Below, one piece after another: positions 21,089 to 31,921 of a DNA stretch of 64,000 nt (its first letter is position 1; each line of letters starts with the position of its first letter). Made by a program: the position numbers and the translations under genes. Below the pieces are notes generated by a model that was not told the DNA's origin, ran no database searches, and was given only the letters and a program-made list of their open reading frames with translations. The DNA comes from Schizochytrium sp. TIO01 (taxonomy: Eukaryota; Sar; Bigyra; Thraustochytrida; Thraustochytriidae): the NCBI GenBank assembly GCA_004764695.1, contig SMSO01000032.1, positions 1,634,501 to 1,698,500 of the forward strand, in the 5' to 3' direction.

Positions 21089-23493
21089 GTTAGTAGTTTG
21101 TCCATTGTCTATATTGCATCACTTAACTCTGCAACATACTTTTCTAGAGTTCATTTGGAGCTTTTGCTTTTGAAATCAACTGAACATTCTCTAAAATACT
21201 TTCAAGATACTTGCTGCCTTCCAAGATCCCTATTACAAGGGTTTTCTTGACCAACCCATGCATGGACTATTGAGCAATATTATCTATCACTAGAGTCATC
21301 CTTGAGGTATTGGGAGTATCTACTATTGTGAAGTCCTTTTGGCCAACCAATGCAACAGAAATCAAGAATTAGGTTTTAAACAATGGCTACTGACATCAAA
21401 TTGGGACATCTATTCTCATTAACTATCTTTCTGATGAGAATTTAGTATCTTGGGACGGTATAATCGTTAATTGCTGTCTTTGATGATTCTTTGTAGAATT
21501 CAAAGAGCAGGTTTACCCTGAATTAAAGATTGCGATAAACAACAAAGCCATTCAACTATTTTGTGACGTGCCTTTATCATTTAAACATCGAAGCAAAGCC
21601 CTTATCCTAATTTCCTTTTGCTTTTTGGAGATCAAAATGTCTTGCATTTAGGGAAGACTATCACGGTCAACCAATAGAGATAGCTCTATTTGAGTGCAAT
21701 TGCAAAGTTTTGCTTCTCTTATTCCTTGTTCGTGCGTGAAGATGAATAGGTGCATACATCTTAGCTACGATAGACATTTTTTTGGTTTGCGTAAGTAACC
21801 CTTACTTTCACACCCAGCGCCAAATTTGTTCATGTGTACTCTAAATTGTTGTTCTTGTTCTTGTTCTCGTTTTCGTTTTCGTTCTTGTTGTTCTTATTCG
21901 TGTTCTCATCATGACTTTAGGCAAAACCATTCTTCTGACGATTGTGAAAACTGTCAAACCCAAGGACGAGTTGCCAAGTTCTTTTTGAAGACAAGCTCAC
22001 AGTACTTATCTAGCTAAACACGATAATACACCTTCGGTTTCACGTCAAATTAAACCACTATTTCATGTCCGTTGAAAGGCATTTGTTTACTCAGCCCATC
22101 ACATAAGGACGTTTTTCATATATGCCAAAAAAAAAACACTCTACGTCGCATGTTTGGCTTCTTTCATTTTTGCACTGCATAGTAACTTGGAGAGAATCTT
22201 GCTTTAGCCCCCCGGTTCGCTATCTTATTTCAGAGCCCACGGATCGCGTAGATTAGAGTTGTGACAACATTTGACCGCTGCGGTTGGTCAAAGTCCACAA
22301 CTAAAAGAAATTTATAAATTTTCTCTTTCGACAATTATCCTCACCCTCCAGGAAAATACTAGAATTTGGGCAAAACAATTTCTCTTATCAGGACTTTATC
22401 TTCGCCTGAAACAACTCTTCATCTCTAGAGCAATGGGATTCATTTGCTAGGAACGTACGCAAGGTACAGAATAGGCAGGTAACCAAATATTGCTCGCTAC
22501 ATCCATTTTCTCTGTCCAAAAGGACTATTTGTTCAGGCGCCTGGATATCACCACGGGACGAAGAAAGACCCTACTGTAAATTGTGAGGCTATGTGAAGTC
22601 CAACCACCTCCTGCAAAGTTGTTTCGCAGTTGGGACAGTGATGTCTTCTTCTTTATTATTAGGTGTAGGTGTATGATTTTCTTTACGGTTTTTTCCATTT
22701 TAAAAATAAAAAATAAAATCGTTAGGACCTCGTATTACTATATATTACCTAACTATACTTATTTTTACTGGCAGTAGAATCTTTATAGAAGTAAAAAATA
22801 TGACGCTCCTTGGACTTGAAAGTGACTGTATCATTTGGATCCTCGAACGTTGAGACAACATGACTTAGTCAAAAATCTGCTGGTCGAAGAAGCAAGATTT
22901 CAAAAGATATTCGTGCAGCGCCAACCAGTCTGAAGATTTGTGGATAGCTCCTGCAGGCGTTTACATGCTGGTTTCCTTGGAGGGTTTGGAGCCTCAATCG
23001 GCATGTTCCAATTACAAAGAGGAGACCAGGAGAGTCGAACAAAGAGGACATAGCACCTACAAATAGGTTTAAGGATTAACACAAGTGCATTTTAACTGGT
23101 TCAAGTAGAATATAGATTTAATACTTCACTATCATTAAAAAATTATCATGATCTATGCAGTAATAGAAAGTGGACAGACCTTGAACGCGACCGGATCCCC
23201 AATCGGCAGAGACCAGTGCTCTGGTGGTCTCAAGGTGCCATCTGCGGGCCTGAGGTGTACCGCGGGAAGGCTTGCTACTATTCATCGCGAGCCGCTACGA
23301 GTGTTCCGTTAGTGCAACTATCTCGAGGCTCTTGTTGTTGTTGTCGTGAAATCCTCCTCTTCGGCACTCAGAAAGAGTCAAGAAAATAAGGCAAACCTGA
23401 GTCAACCCCTCCGTTCAGTCGCTTTCGTGCACGCCAGCAACAACAGCATTTCACGAGAACGAGGATTCCTCGTGACGCCGTTTCCAAATCAAG
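21089..23493. other. Intergenic 2.4 kb
   Basis: Contains a GTTCTT/GTTTTC hexamer-like repeat (21846-21906), a symmetrical inverted pair TTTGACC...GGTCAAA (22270-22292) and a hairpin GAGACCA...TGGTCTC (23209-23231). The last ~150 bp before the protease gene should hold its 5' UTR. No coding frame is recognised. Confidence 0.45.
21846..21906. repeat. Degenerate GTTCTT/GTTTTC hexamer repeat
   Basis: About nine copies of a pyrimidine-plus-G hexamer (GTTCTT, GTTCTC, GTTTTC), imperfectly repeated. Its 63-codon frame encodes only Cys/Ser/Phe/Arg low complexity. Confidence 0.75.
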
Positions 23494-25758
23494 ATGAGGC
23501 TCTTTGAGATCCTTCTGATCGTTGGTGTCACCACCATCGGTCTGGGCGTTATGGAGTATTTCTCCTTTTTGTCAATCATAAACCATTTAAATTCGGCTGC
23601 AGGAGGCATCACCGATGTCGTTGTCGAGTGGGATATTGAAAATCCTATGCAGTCTTTTGTAAGACCCCTGGAATCAGCTTCTCAAGATCAATATGACGAT
23701 AGCAATGAGAACTTGAATAGAGAAGACACGCATGATTTGCTGCGTGGTACTGACAGCGGGGTCAAGGCCACGCAGGCGCAGAGTAACATCGCTTCTGAAT
23801 TAGGAAACATCAACTCTGTTGCAACATTCTCATCTAGCGACTTCTTATCCAAGCCTTTTGATAAACTTCAAGATTTCCCTTTCGCGTTTAGAGGTTGGCA
23901 CCCGGAGGCCCGTGAGCAAAGCTATATCCAAAACCGAGGCCTTGTCAACGATAAGGATCGACTAGCACAGAAAACTTATGATCGCCCTGAGCTTGAAGAC
24001 CCCGGAGTGGAGTACCTACCATTCGATGAGAGTTTGGTCCTTCCTGAATGGCAAAACGAACCACGTTTGGTTTACGATATCACAGTCATTCGCCTCCGTG
24101 ATGCGTTTGGTCTTATCAATGACGAAATTCAACCTTTGGAATGGGAAGATATTTTCACACGCGTTATTGGTGTTTATGCACGCTACAATATATACATTCG
24201 CGTGAGCCGTGCTGAGCTTGCTAATACCCATATGTTGGATAAGAAACGGTCGCTTGATTACTTAGCCTACTTGGAGGGTCCAGACTTGGCAGAGCTCATG
24301 CAGATTGACTCGCCACGGCCCTTCGTTAGATTTAGTGCAATGGATCGCGAGTTTGCTCAATGGGTTAGACAGCAATACCAAGAATTATATGGACTACCCC
24401 TTTTAGACCATGCCGCTAAACTACCCAAGGGCCTGAAAACCTTGCTAATGAACACGGATAAATACAACTTCCAGCGTAATATGCTAGAATGGATTGTTGG
24501 CTACCCAATGCGATTACCACCGTGGCATATTGTGAATTCATCGCCCTTCTTCCCACTCTTTTATTTTCACATGCGAAATGGTGAATGCCGTGGAGGCCGT
24601 TTGTTCGGCCGCACGGGTTCCTGTTGGGAGAGACGCAAACCAATTATTGATCCTGCTACTGGAGTACTCTTACGAAACGCAACCTGCAGACGCTTTGAAG
24701 GCGGTCTGAAATCGCGTGCAGACCACCCAGTGCAAATCCGTGCTCATGAGTCCCAGCGCATGCGTGGTGACAGTGCTGCGCGTATGTTGTCTCATGAACT
24801 TGGTCATAACTTCGGAGAGCATCACCCAGCTGACGAATGTAAGCTCTTTACTGATTGGCCAGCTGGTAATCTCATGTATCAGCTTCGCTTTATTGGCCTT
24901 CAGTCGCGTGGTTCCTGTAGTGAAAAGCCGGACCCAAATCAGAATTTAGCCACGTCGCTATCGAAAGAGCAAGTTGTCCGTATCCGGAACCACATCAAAG
25001 AAAAGGATATGCGCCCATCTAAGCCTGTCCCTGGCTCTATTACAATTGGACAAAGTACAATGCAGCTTGGCAGTGCTGCGCGCCATGTAACCCAGCCAAT
25101 GCGTCCTAATCGTTTGGCGTATGTTTCAAAAGTGTTTGAAACTGTTCGCAAGGCCCCATGCTCGTTGCATCAAAGTTTGGTAGTTTTGAATCTGTTGCCT
25201 GCGCCAAAGTCTGGTCGCGTTGCCCGTGTGCGGTGGATGCCTGCGCATCCTTACGTTAAACCATTTCCTGTGGAGGTTTACATTGTACAGCCTGTTTCTC
25301 CGGTGGAGGATGAGCAAAGTACTTTCGCAATTGTGCAACGGTCAGGTCCCCTTGTCATCTCCTACACATACCAGCAGTCTCATCGCGAGTTGGACTTGCC
25401 GGACAATGGACTTCGCATTGAGTCTGGGCAAATGGTTGCGATCGCTCGTTTAGATGGTCATGGTCTCGACATTGACCAGGCTCAATACGCATCGGATGCA
25501 GTGCTCTTTAGTGATGTCTCGGGAGAACTCCCTAGTCTTTATGACACAATTCATGATGCACTCTCACCTCAGCATCTTCCCGATTCTACTGTATACCCTA
25601 AAATTGCTGACAGTCCCAAGCGACACGATGCATTCTTTTATGCACAAACTATTGCTGAGCCTGGGCTCAGCACTTTCGCAGCGCGCCATGGCCCACTCGA
25701 CTATAAGGCTTTATGGTGCTCTCAGCTACTCGTAAACTACGATCTCCGAACAAACTAG
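23494..25758 (+). CDS. Membrane-anchored metzincin metalloprotease
   Basis: 754 residues, one exon. An N-terminal signal-anchor (~4-28, LLIVGVTTIGLGVMEYFSF) predicts a type II or secreted topology. Residues ~30-180 are acidic and low in order and may be a propeptide or stem. The zinc site HELGHNFGEHH (434-444) has the full H-E-x-x-H-x-x-G-x-x-H pattern of metzincins, and a Met-turn candidate (M461 in NLMYQ) follows at the right distance. Cysteines around the active site (ECRGG, GSCWE, ATCRR, DECK, GSCSE) suggest disulfides and lumenal or extracellular location. After the catalytic domain comes a beta-rich region of ~250 residues (VVLNLLPAP, FPVEVYIVQP), possibly a sandwich module. It resembles reprolysin/gametolysin-like proteases; the exact family and substrate are unknown. 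Confidence 0.82.
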   Translation: MRLFEILLIVGVTTIGLGVMEYFSFLSIINHLNSAAGGITDVVVEWDIENPMQSFVRPLESASQDQYDDSNENLNREDTHDLLRGTDSGVKATQAQSNIASELGNINSVATFSSSDFLSKPFDKLQDFPFAFRGWHPEAREQSYIQNRGLVNDKDRLAQKTYDRPELEDPGVEYLPFDESLVLPEWQNEPRLVYDITVIRLRDAFGLINDEIQPLEWEDIFTRVIGVYARYNIYIRVSRAELANTHMLDKKRSLDYLAYLEGPDLAELMQIDSPRPFVRFSAMDREFAQWVRQQYQELYGLPLLDHAAKLPKGLKTLLMNTDKYNFQRNMLEWIVGYPMRLPPWHIVNSSPFFPLFYFHMRNGECRGGRLFGRTGSCWERRKPIIDPATGVLLRNATCRRFEGGLKSRADHPVQIRAHESQRMRGDSAARMLSHELGHNFGEHHPADECKLFTDWPAGNLMYQLRFIGLQSRGSCSEKPDPNQNLATSLSKEQVVRIRNHIKEKDMRPSKPVPGSITIGQSTMQLGSAARHVTQPMRPNRLAYVSKVFETVRKAPCSLHQSLVVLNLLPAPKSGRVARVRWMPAHPYVKPFPVEVYIVQPVSPVEDEQSTFAIVQRSGPLVISYTYQQSHRELDLPDNGLRIESGQMVAIARLDGHGLDIDQAQYASDAVLFSDVSGELPSLYDTIHDALSPQHLPDSTVYPKIADSPKRHDAFFYAQTIAEPGLSTFAARHGPLDYKALWCSQLLVNYDLRTN

Positions 25759-26879
25759 GTATATTGACAGATCTGATGTATATTCTCTTTGCCTTGATGA
25801 AAAAAAAGAAACAAAGTTTAAAATCGAATGCTTAACACACAATCAAATGAGCTTTTCTAGGATGCACCATTACTCAATACCGGATCAACTTGACTCATTG
25901 ATGCGAATCAGTCTTCATCTTTCAAAAAGAAACAAAGAATTTTTTCAATCTTGCGCTCAAGGCCTGGCCATTACCTTTATTTTAAAGCCAAAGTTGGAGA
26001 GCACACTATTGCTGGAATGAATCGAGCAGAAATCCCAAGGCAAGCTGTTTCTACTTATCACCTACCTGCCTATGCATGTATCGTCTGGATATTTACTTGA
26101 AGACTCCTCTAACAAATGTACAGTAAAGGAATTGTAGTATACTCTTGAAAGAGACTTTACGATTGTTGTTCGAACATCGTCTCGCTTTCTCAGTGCATCA
26201 TTTGAAATGTGACGGCTGCTAGAGCAGGAAAATAAGGCTTCATTGCATCGTCCAGACTCAGGCGCTGGCTCGGCGGAGCCTTTTCCAGTTTGAGCCTATT
26301 GCGACGACTCGTGAAATATTTTGATGGTACTTCTAATTAGACCCTTTCTGATAACAAAGATTTCGCATCTACCGAATGTCGAAAAGTTGGTGTTGGAGAT
26401 GGCACACATTGCAATCAGGCAAGATAACGCTAGATTCAGTTTTTAGTTGAGCCTAGAAAAATTATAGGTGCATACCCCCATTGTACACACCTCTTAATTA
26501 TGCACCTAATATGACTAAGACTAATGCGGCCATATAGACGAGGAATGTGATCTATATGCTCTCATTAACCTTATAGCTAATCTTACATCGTGAGAAGGAG
26601 GATTCAAACTCGTGTAGCTTGAAGATGAGCAGCCTAGAGGACGAAGTCCAGCCCGGATCGTTCTATTCAATAGAATAGCAAGTCAAGTGGAAGTTGAACT
26701 GCAGTAAATAAGCAACGGGCACTTTTACGGATACCGAGAGAAATATAAAATGACTTCTTTCTTACCTACCTAACAAGTGCAAAGGTATTTGTTGCAGACA
26801 ATCAAGGTCTGCAAGCAATTCCACAACTGCTTTGTACTGACTTCGTTCGGCAGAAAGTCCCAGAAGAACAATAAGAAGC
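25759..26879. other. Intergenic 1.1 kb
   Basis: AT-rich, with no repeat or coding frame of note. It holds the 3' UTR of the metzincin gene and the promoter of the next, same-strand gene. Confidence 0.4.
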
Positions 26880-29246
26880 ATGAGTGTTGGAGCACGGTAT
26901 TTCAAGGTAGATAATTTGACTCGCCAACAGGAACAGGCATACCTTAAGGCTGGTAAGAAGGTTCGCAACTTTGGCCGTCTTGATGAAGAAAAGATAGAAG
27001 AACTTGTGAAAACAGATTTGGATTACACCCAGAATCCTTGTGAATTGCTCAAGAAAAGACGTCCTTGGCGACTCCAACGTTTTTTACAAGAGCTAATCGC
27101 CACTGAAGATGTTCTTTTTGGCGTTTCATCATACGCAGGGTACAAACTTCGAGTCTTGAATGGTGGTATTGAAGGAGTCTTTGGAAAGTTCTCCACCAGC
27201 ACATTACAGAGCGTGATTACGGCAGTTCTTGATAGAATGAATGGCCGTGAAGAAAGAGAGTACTGGGAAAGTTTCAAACTTTGGAAGTCTTTACTGGGAA
27301 CAAGTTTAATCAATTTACTACCGGATCGTCCATTTGCGCTTTACGTTTACGCCAAAGATCCAGTAGGTGATGATGTACCGATCTACTATATGGAGCTCGA
27401 GATCAATGGTGACACGGACCGCCATGTTCTCCTGTGGGAACTCGATCAAGTATTAACATCTCCAAGCCAGTTCTCTCGTCCTCACGAAGGCTCTCGAGCT
27501 TCTGAGTTTTGTAGCGCGTATCAAAAGGTGTATTTTTACATAAATTGGGAGGAGAAGACAGCACGACGTGTCGTACGAGCTGTAATCGCAGATTTACCAA
27601 AGCCTGATAAGGACTCCTGGGATAGCTGGCTACGCGAAAGACATGAGGATCATTATTTTGATGCTCTGATTTCTATTTTCGTGATTGGTTTATGTACGTT
27701 CTTGTCGTTCTCACAAGTTACAAATCAACCAGTGATAAGCTTGATCGGAGGCGTTGTTGTGGCTGGCATTGCAAGTGAAGAGTGGATGCCTCCACAAGCT
27801 GTTCTTTTGGGGGCGATTTCGCGCTTCTTCGCCAATGAGTCACTAAGTTTGCGCATGTATTATCGAACAGACTATACTCTTTCGATTAAGAGCGTCCTCA
27901 TTTCTCTTTTGGCTTCTGTTGCCGAAGTTTCTGATATCATTGTTGGTGCTGAACCGGCATGTCGAATTCCTGAGACTTGCAATGTTCAAGAAGCAGCAGG
28001 TTCAAGCGAATGTCTCCTATACAGCAATAGCACAAAGCAGAACTTTCGTGAAACGATTGGAAACATATTTCAGCCTAGCCCGTGCAATTGCTGTTCCTTT
28101 AACAATCGCGATTTTGTACTAGCTATTGCTGGGGCAATTAATATTGCCCTTCTTCTTCACACGGCATTTTCTGGTGTGTATGGTGCATTTAGTCACTCAG
28201 ACTACCCGTCTCGAAACACATATTTTCCCAAAATCTATGTTGAGAAAACTGGTTTCTTTCGACAATTAATTACAGATTGCCGTCCAGTGGAGGAGTTCTG
28301 TTCTGTGTATCGTCCTCTCCTACATTGGCAACGTGGTATCCAGAATCGATTTCTAGGTGATGCCGTAGACCTAGCTGCGCCAGGTGCCCCTCCATCTATG
28401 TTGTGCTATTGGCTCGCAAGCCCAGCTAGCTCTAAAATTGCGCAGAATTACTTGATTTACGGTACTAAGTTTCACCTCCATCTTCTTCCACTGGCTGTGC
28501 TTGAGCAGAGCCTTGCTCTTCTGGGTGGACTGTTGACAATCGTGCTGGACTTTCCCATGACATTGGCACTATTTTTAGTGCTTTTGCTGAAACGAGTGTT
28601 TTCTCTGCCTCGACCTATGGTGCGGGTCCTTGTTGCTGCAAGTCTGCACATCTATGATCCTGTGCAACTTTTGCTGAGCTGCGTGGACGCCTACAACGGA
28701 GTCATCGCCCGGCTTATCAACCTCGACACACTTGAGTGTCGTGGGCGCTCCACTGCTCGTCTCTATCGATGGGCATTGATTAAATCAGTTCGTACGGGTC
28801 GTTCTTCAAATCATTCGTGGAAATTTGGCGACCACCTGTACGATGATGGCTATTTTCGTTGCTCTGATTGCATCATTGTTAATCCACGAACACCAAAGCT
28901 GGGCATGGTTGAGGCAAATAAACTCTTTTATAAGCGTCATAAGTTACTTTGGACGACCAACAATGGAGTTCGCTACATTAACCCCTGCTTATCTTGCGGC
29001 GATAACACGGTCTCACGCCGTTCTTCGCTGATTCGGCAAACAAGTGAGCACATGGCTGAAATTCATCGCACAGAAGACATCCCGGATGTCAAAGAGTATA
29101 TGTCAGACGACACGCATGAATTTAGTCATACTGAAGACGAAGATGAAAATGAGTTTGATACTCGTGCGGAGGAAGTCCACCAAGGCGTTCGGCACAGTGG
29201 AAAGTTTTTGCCTGCAAACGAAGCTCTTGCACGTAAGCTTGGGTGA
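26880..29246 (+). CDS. Orphan multi-pass membrane protein with C-terminal Cys pairs
   Basis: 788 residues, single exon, from the ATG at 26880. The first ~260 residues are soluble and charged (FGRLDEEKIEELVK; YYMELEINGDTDRHVLLWEL) and may form a cytosolic domain. Hydrophobic segments follow at about 262-280, 285-320, 345-365, 415-440 and 535-580, so five to seven membrane passes. A Cys-rich loop lies between (CRIPETCNVQ; PSPCNCCSF). The C-terminal ~150 residues contain CSDC and CLSC about 50 residues apart, a possible zinc-binding pair, then a strongly acidic tail (HTEDEDENEFD). No family is recognised. It could be a stramenopile-restricted membrane protein; no function is proposed. Confidence 0.7.
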   Translation: MSVGARYFKVDNLTRQQEQAYLKAGKKVRNFGRLDEEKIEELVKTDLDYTQNPCELLKKRRPWRLQRFLQELIATEDVLFGVSSYAGYKLRVLNGGIEGVFGKFSTSTLQSVITAVLDRMNGREEREYWESFKLWKSLLGTSLINLLPDRPFALYVYAKDPVGDDVPIYYMELEINGDTDRHVLLWELDQVLTSPSQFSRPHEGSRASEFCSAYQKVYFYINWEEKTARRVVRAVIADLPKPDKDSWDSWLRERHEDHYFDALISIFVIGLCTFLSFSQVTNQPVISLIGGVVVAGIASEEWMPPQAVLLGAISRFFANESLSLRMYYRTDYTLSIKSVLISLLASVAEVSDIIVGAEPACRIPETCNVQEAAGSSECLLYSNSTKQNFRETIGNIFQPSPCNCCSFNNRDFVLAIAGAINIALLLHTAFSGVYGAFSHSDYPSRNTYFPKIYVEKTGFFRQLITDCRPVEEFCSVYRPLLHWQRGIQNRFLGDAVDLAAPGAPPSMLCYWLASPASSKIAQNYLIYGTKFHLHLLPLAVLEQSLALLGGLLTIVLDFPMTLALFLVLLLKRVFSLPRPMVRVLVAASLHIYDPVQLLLSCVDAYNGVIARLINLDTLECRGRSTARLYRWALIKSVRTGRSSNHSWKFGDHLYDDGYFRCSDCIIVNPRTPKLGMVEANKLFYKRHKLLWTTNNGVRYINPCLSCGDNTVSRRSSLIRQTSEHMAEIHRTEDIPDVKEYMSDDTHEFSHTEDEDENEFDTRAEEVHQGVRHSGKFLPANEALARKLG

Positions 29247-30051
29247 CCTTGAATAATAATATTCTTTCTCAACTTCCTAATTTTAGCAGTTTCCTTTTAT
29301 AAATACCATGAGTTTCGTAATCAACGTCAGCCTTGATAGTCTTTAAGGCTCGAAATGAGATTTTTGCCTTGGAGTACCGGCTCCTGTATGGCCTCAGTTC
29401 TTGGATCTTCCTCTGCCTGCAAAACACAAATCGAGGTACTAAGAGTTTTCTACACGGTTCGCGAACTACTTCAAAGAATCAGGGGGAGGAACCGAAAGCG
29501 AACGTTCCTCAAACAGTTTGGCAGAACTTGTGCTACAAATATGAAAAAAATGAGGAAAAAGGATATTTTTCAAATTTAAAGGAGCGAGAGTGCTACCTAC
29601 GGACGACTACTAGTACTACTAATTATTTGTTCGTACGAATCGGAATTTTTTTCTTTTTCTCTTTCTCTGTATTGGCAAGGCAGAGAACTCGAAGAAGACT
29701 TGAGCTCCGAAGGAGAATATCGGCATCAAAAGAGAGTTAGAGCTTGGACACCGCGTCCCCAGGAGTCCTAGTATCGATACCAGACAACACAGCGAACTGG
29801 GATCTAGTTCTATCATTGATCTAGTTGAGAGAGGGAGGAAGTCTCGTTTGGATGTTTCTTGAGAGCTAAAGCGAATAGAGATCGACCTCCAAAACCAAAC
29901 TTGACTACAGGATAGCCACTGCTGTTATCAGTTGCTTGTTGAGCCTTTCTTGAAGAACCAGGTAGAGTCATAAACTAGGAAGCTGGGGGCGTATTTGAGC
30001 ACAGTGTTCAACCGGCGGCACGATCCTTGCCCTCAGCCGCGGCAGGGTAAG
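29247..30051. other. Intergenic 0.8 kb
   Basis: Open frames at 29333-29740 (plus) show no domain. The last 57 bp is an in-frame extension from a TTG ahead of the chosen ATG of the next gene and is treated as 5' UTR. Confidence 0.4.
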
Positions 30052-31461
30052 ATGGAGGAGTCTGCTCAGTGCCTTGAGATCAGCGACGTTTCTCCCACCG
30101 ACGCACAGAGGCTCGTAGACGTGCTTCACAAGTGGGCCCATACCGGGGTTGAGTCATGTGCCAAAGTCACTCTGTGCAAAGATTCTATGTACTTTCTCAG
30201 CAACGCCGGAGATGAAGATTGTGACTGGGTTTTTCAGATCCCCGCTTCGAAGCACCTCATCATAGAAGCTAACGGGTCTTCATTTCAAAGAGTAGAGTCC
30301 CAGGATCAATGGCCTCAGAAGAGCTGCCTCTCTTTTTTTCTTGTCCGGGGTTCACTAGAAATTCATGATTTGATCCTCACAAACGGCCAGCTTCATGGCA
30401 AATTCGGAGGCGCCATTGCTGCTCTTCCTGGATCGAGCGTGAGCTTGAAGGGCTGCATAATCGACCAGTGCAGAGTATCAGGAGCTGCTGGTAAAAATGG
30501 AGAAGAGTTTGGTGCGTCTGGAGGTGGTGGTGGGCAAGGTGCATGCGGAGGGGCCATATATTGCTACAAAGGTTCACTTTTACTCGAGAACTGCACCCTG
30601 AAAAGAAATTGCGCTCAAGGAGGTGCGGGTGGTGATGCTTTCCCCAACAACGGACGATTTGGTGCTAACGGAGGAGCTGGAGGAGGCATACGTGGTGGCC
30701 AAGGTGGCTCAGCTCGAGGCCAAGATGGTGAGGATGCTGGTCAAGTTCAGACTGGTGAGGAATATACCGGATCCTTTGGAGGTGGCGGTGGATCGTCCTC
30801 AGGTTCGTGTGGCTCCAATGGCGGAAATGGGCTATGGGGCGGAGGAGGTGGAGGTGCAGGTGCAAAGACTATTGGCGGCTGGGAGGGCGTAGGTAAACCT
30901 GGCAAAGGAGGGTTTGGAGCTGGCAATGGTGGCATGGCTGGTGCTAGTGCAGGCTCTGCTGGCGGCGGAGGTGGAGCCTTTGGTGGTGCCATTTGTGTCA
31001 TCGATGGCCGTGCGCTGAGGGTGAAGAACTGTACTTTATGCCATAACAGTTCGCAATATGGCAAGCGAGGGAAACATACATGGGGGTGGAATTCGGGGAG
31101 AGACGGAACCTCCTATGGAGGAGCTATCTTTGTGAAAGGTACTCCAATTGTAGAGATTGATAATGAAAACACTGAACGTATTGCAAAAAATGAGGCCTTA
31201 GAAGGCAACAATGTCTATCATTATGAGCGAGAGAAGGAGGCTTGTTATGCCCCGGTCGTTCTATGTAAAAACTTGAGTCAGGTGCCGGATCTGATTGCAA
31301 CTTCAGTCCAAAGAAATGGCGGCTCTCCGGAATCGATTCTTCCAGGACCAATTATTGACACCATTCTTCAGGAGTATGTTGGTTGGTGCGATTTTGGCAG
31401 TGACCCAGGGTTGATGTCTCTTTTTAAGAAAGCAAAGATCTCCGTTGCTTTAACCCAATAG
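30052..31461 (+). CDS. Glycine-rich right-handed beta-helix-like protein
   Basis: 469 residues from the ATG at 30052. An N-terminal ~95 residues resemble the cap of a pectin-lyase-like fold. Next come short beta-helix rungs of the form LEIHDLILTNG, VSLKGCIIDQCRV and LLLENCTLKRNCAQGG, typical of parallel beta-helix proteins and bacterial polymorphic adhesins. Between rungs lies a ~170-residue Gly/Ser/Ala block (many GGGG and GGAGG runs). The rungs resume (LRVKNCTLCHNSSQYG; YGGAIFVKGTP), and a ~100-residue non-repetitive C terminus follows. No signal peptide or membrane segment is evident, so secretion is unproven. Such GGAI.../NCT...N patterns are common in bacterial and stramenopile secreted proteins; a carbohydrate-binding or adhesive role is only an inference. 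Confidence 0.7.
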   Translation: MEESAQCLEISDVSPTDAQRLVDVLHKWAHTGVESCAKVTLCKDSMYFLSNAGDEDCDWVFQIPASKHLIIEANGSSFQRVESQDQWPQKSCLSFFLVRGSLEIHDLILTNGQLHGKFGGAIAALPGSSVSLKGCIIDQCRVSGAAGKNGEEFGASGGGGGQGACGGAIYCYKGSLLLENCTLKRNCAQGGAGGDAFPNNGRFGANGGAGGGIRGGQGGSARGQDGEDAGQVQTGEEYTGSFGGGGGSSSGSCGSNGGNGLWGGGGGGAGAKTIGGWEGVGKPGKGGFGAGNGGMAGASAGSAGGGGGAFGGAICVIDGRALRVKNCTLCHNSSQYGKRGKHTWGWNSGRDGTSYGGAIFVKGTPIVEIDNENTERIAKNEALEGNNVYHYEREKEACYAPVVLCKNLSQVPDLIATSVQRNGGSPESILPGPIIDTILQEYVGWCDFGSDPGLMSLFKKAKISVALTQ

Positions 31462-31921
31462 TTGATGCTTTCTCTACAGATATACCTATCTATACATTAT
31501 ATAATTGAACAAAAAGAAAAGACATTGTACATTTCCATTTTTCAGACCGATAGGTAATGAGCTGGTACTCCCCAGATCCAATGTTTGCTTTAAATAAAAT
31601 AACGCCATGTTGGTGACATTGTTTAAAAGGAGTAAGAATATCATTTTTGTAGGTTTGTAGGCTTTATTGAGTGTATTTTTATGTAAAGATATTTCTGGAG
31701 TAAAATAGGGTCAGTTTGCTTTTGATTAAGTTTGGCCTGAAAATGATACAGAATGCGCGAAAACTAATGTGCCTTCAGCTCATGAACAAAAAAGAGCTTA
31801 TAAGAAATGTTAATAGGAATTTGAGTATGAAGAATGCTTCCGTTGAATCGTGAGAAGGAATGATTGCGTCAGTATATATGGTATATTTGTGTTTGTACTG
31901 TCTGTACTGAAAGACATTTAC
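31462..31921. other. Convergent intergenic region
   Basis: AT-rich 3' UTR space between the beta-helix-like gene (plus) and the dual-acylated protein gene (minus). Nothing else is seen. Confidence 0.4.
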
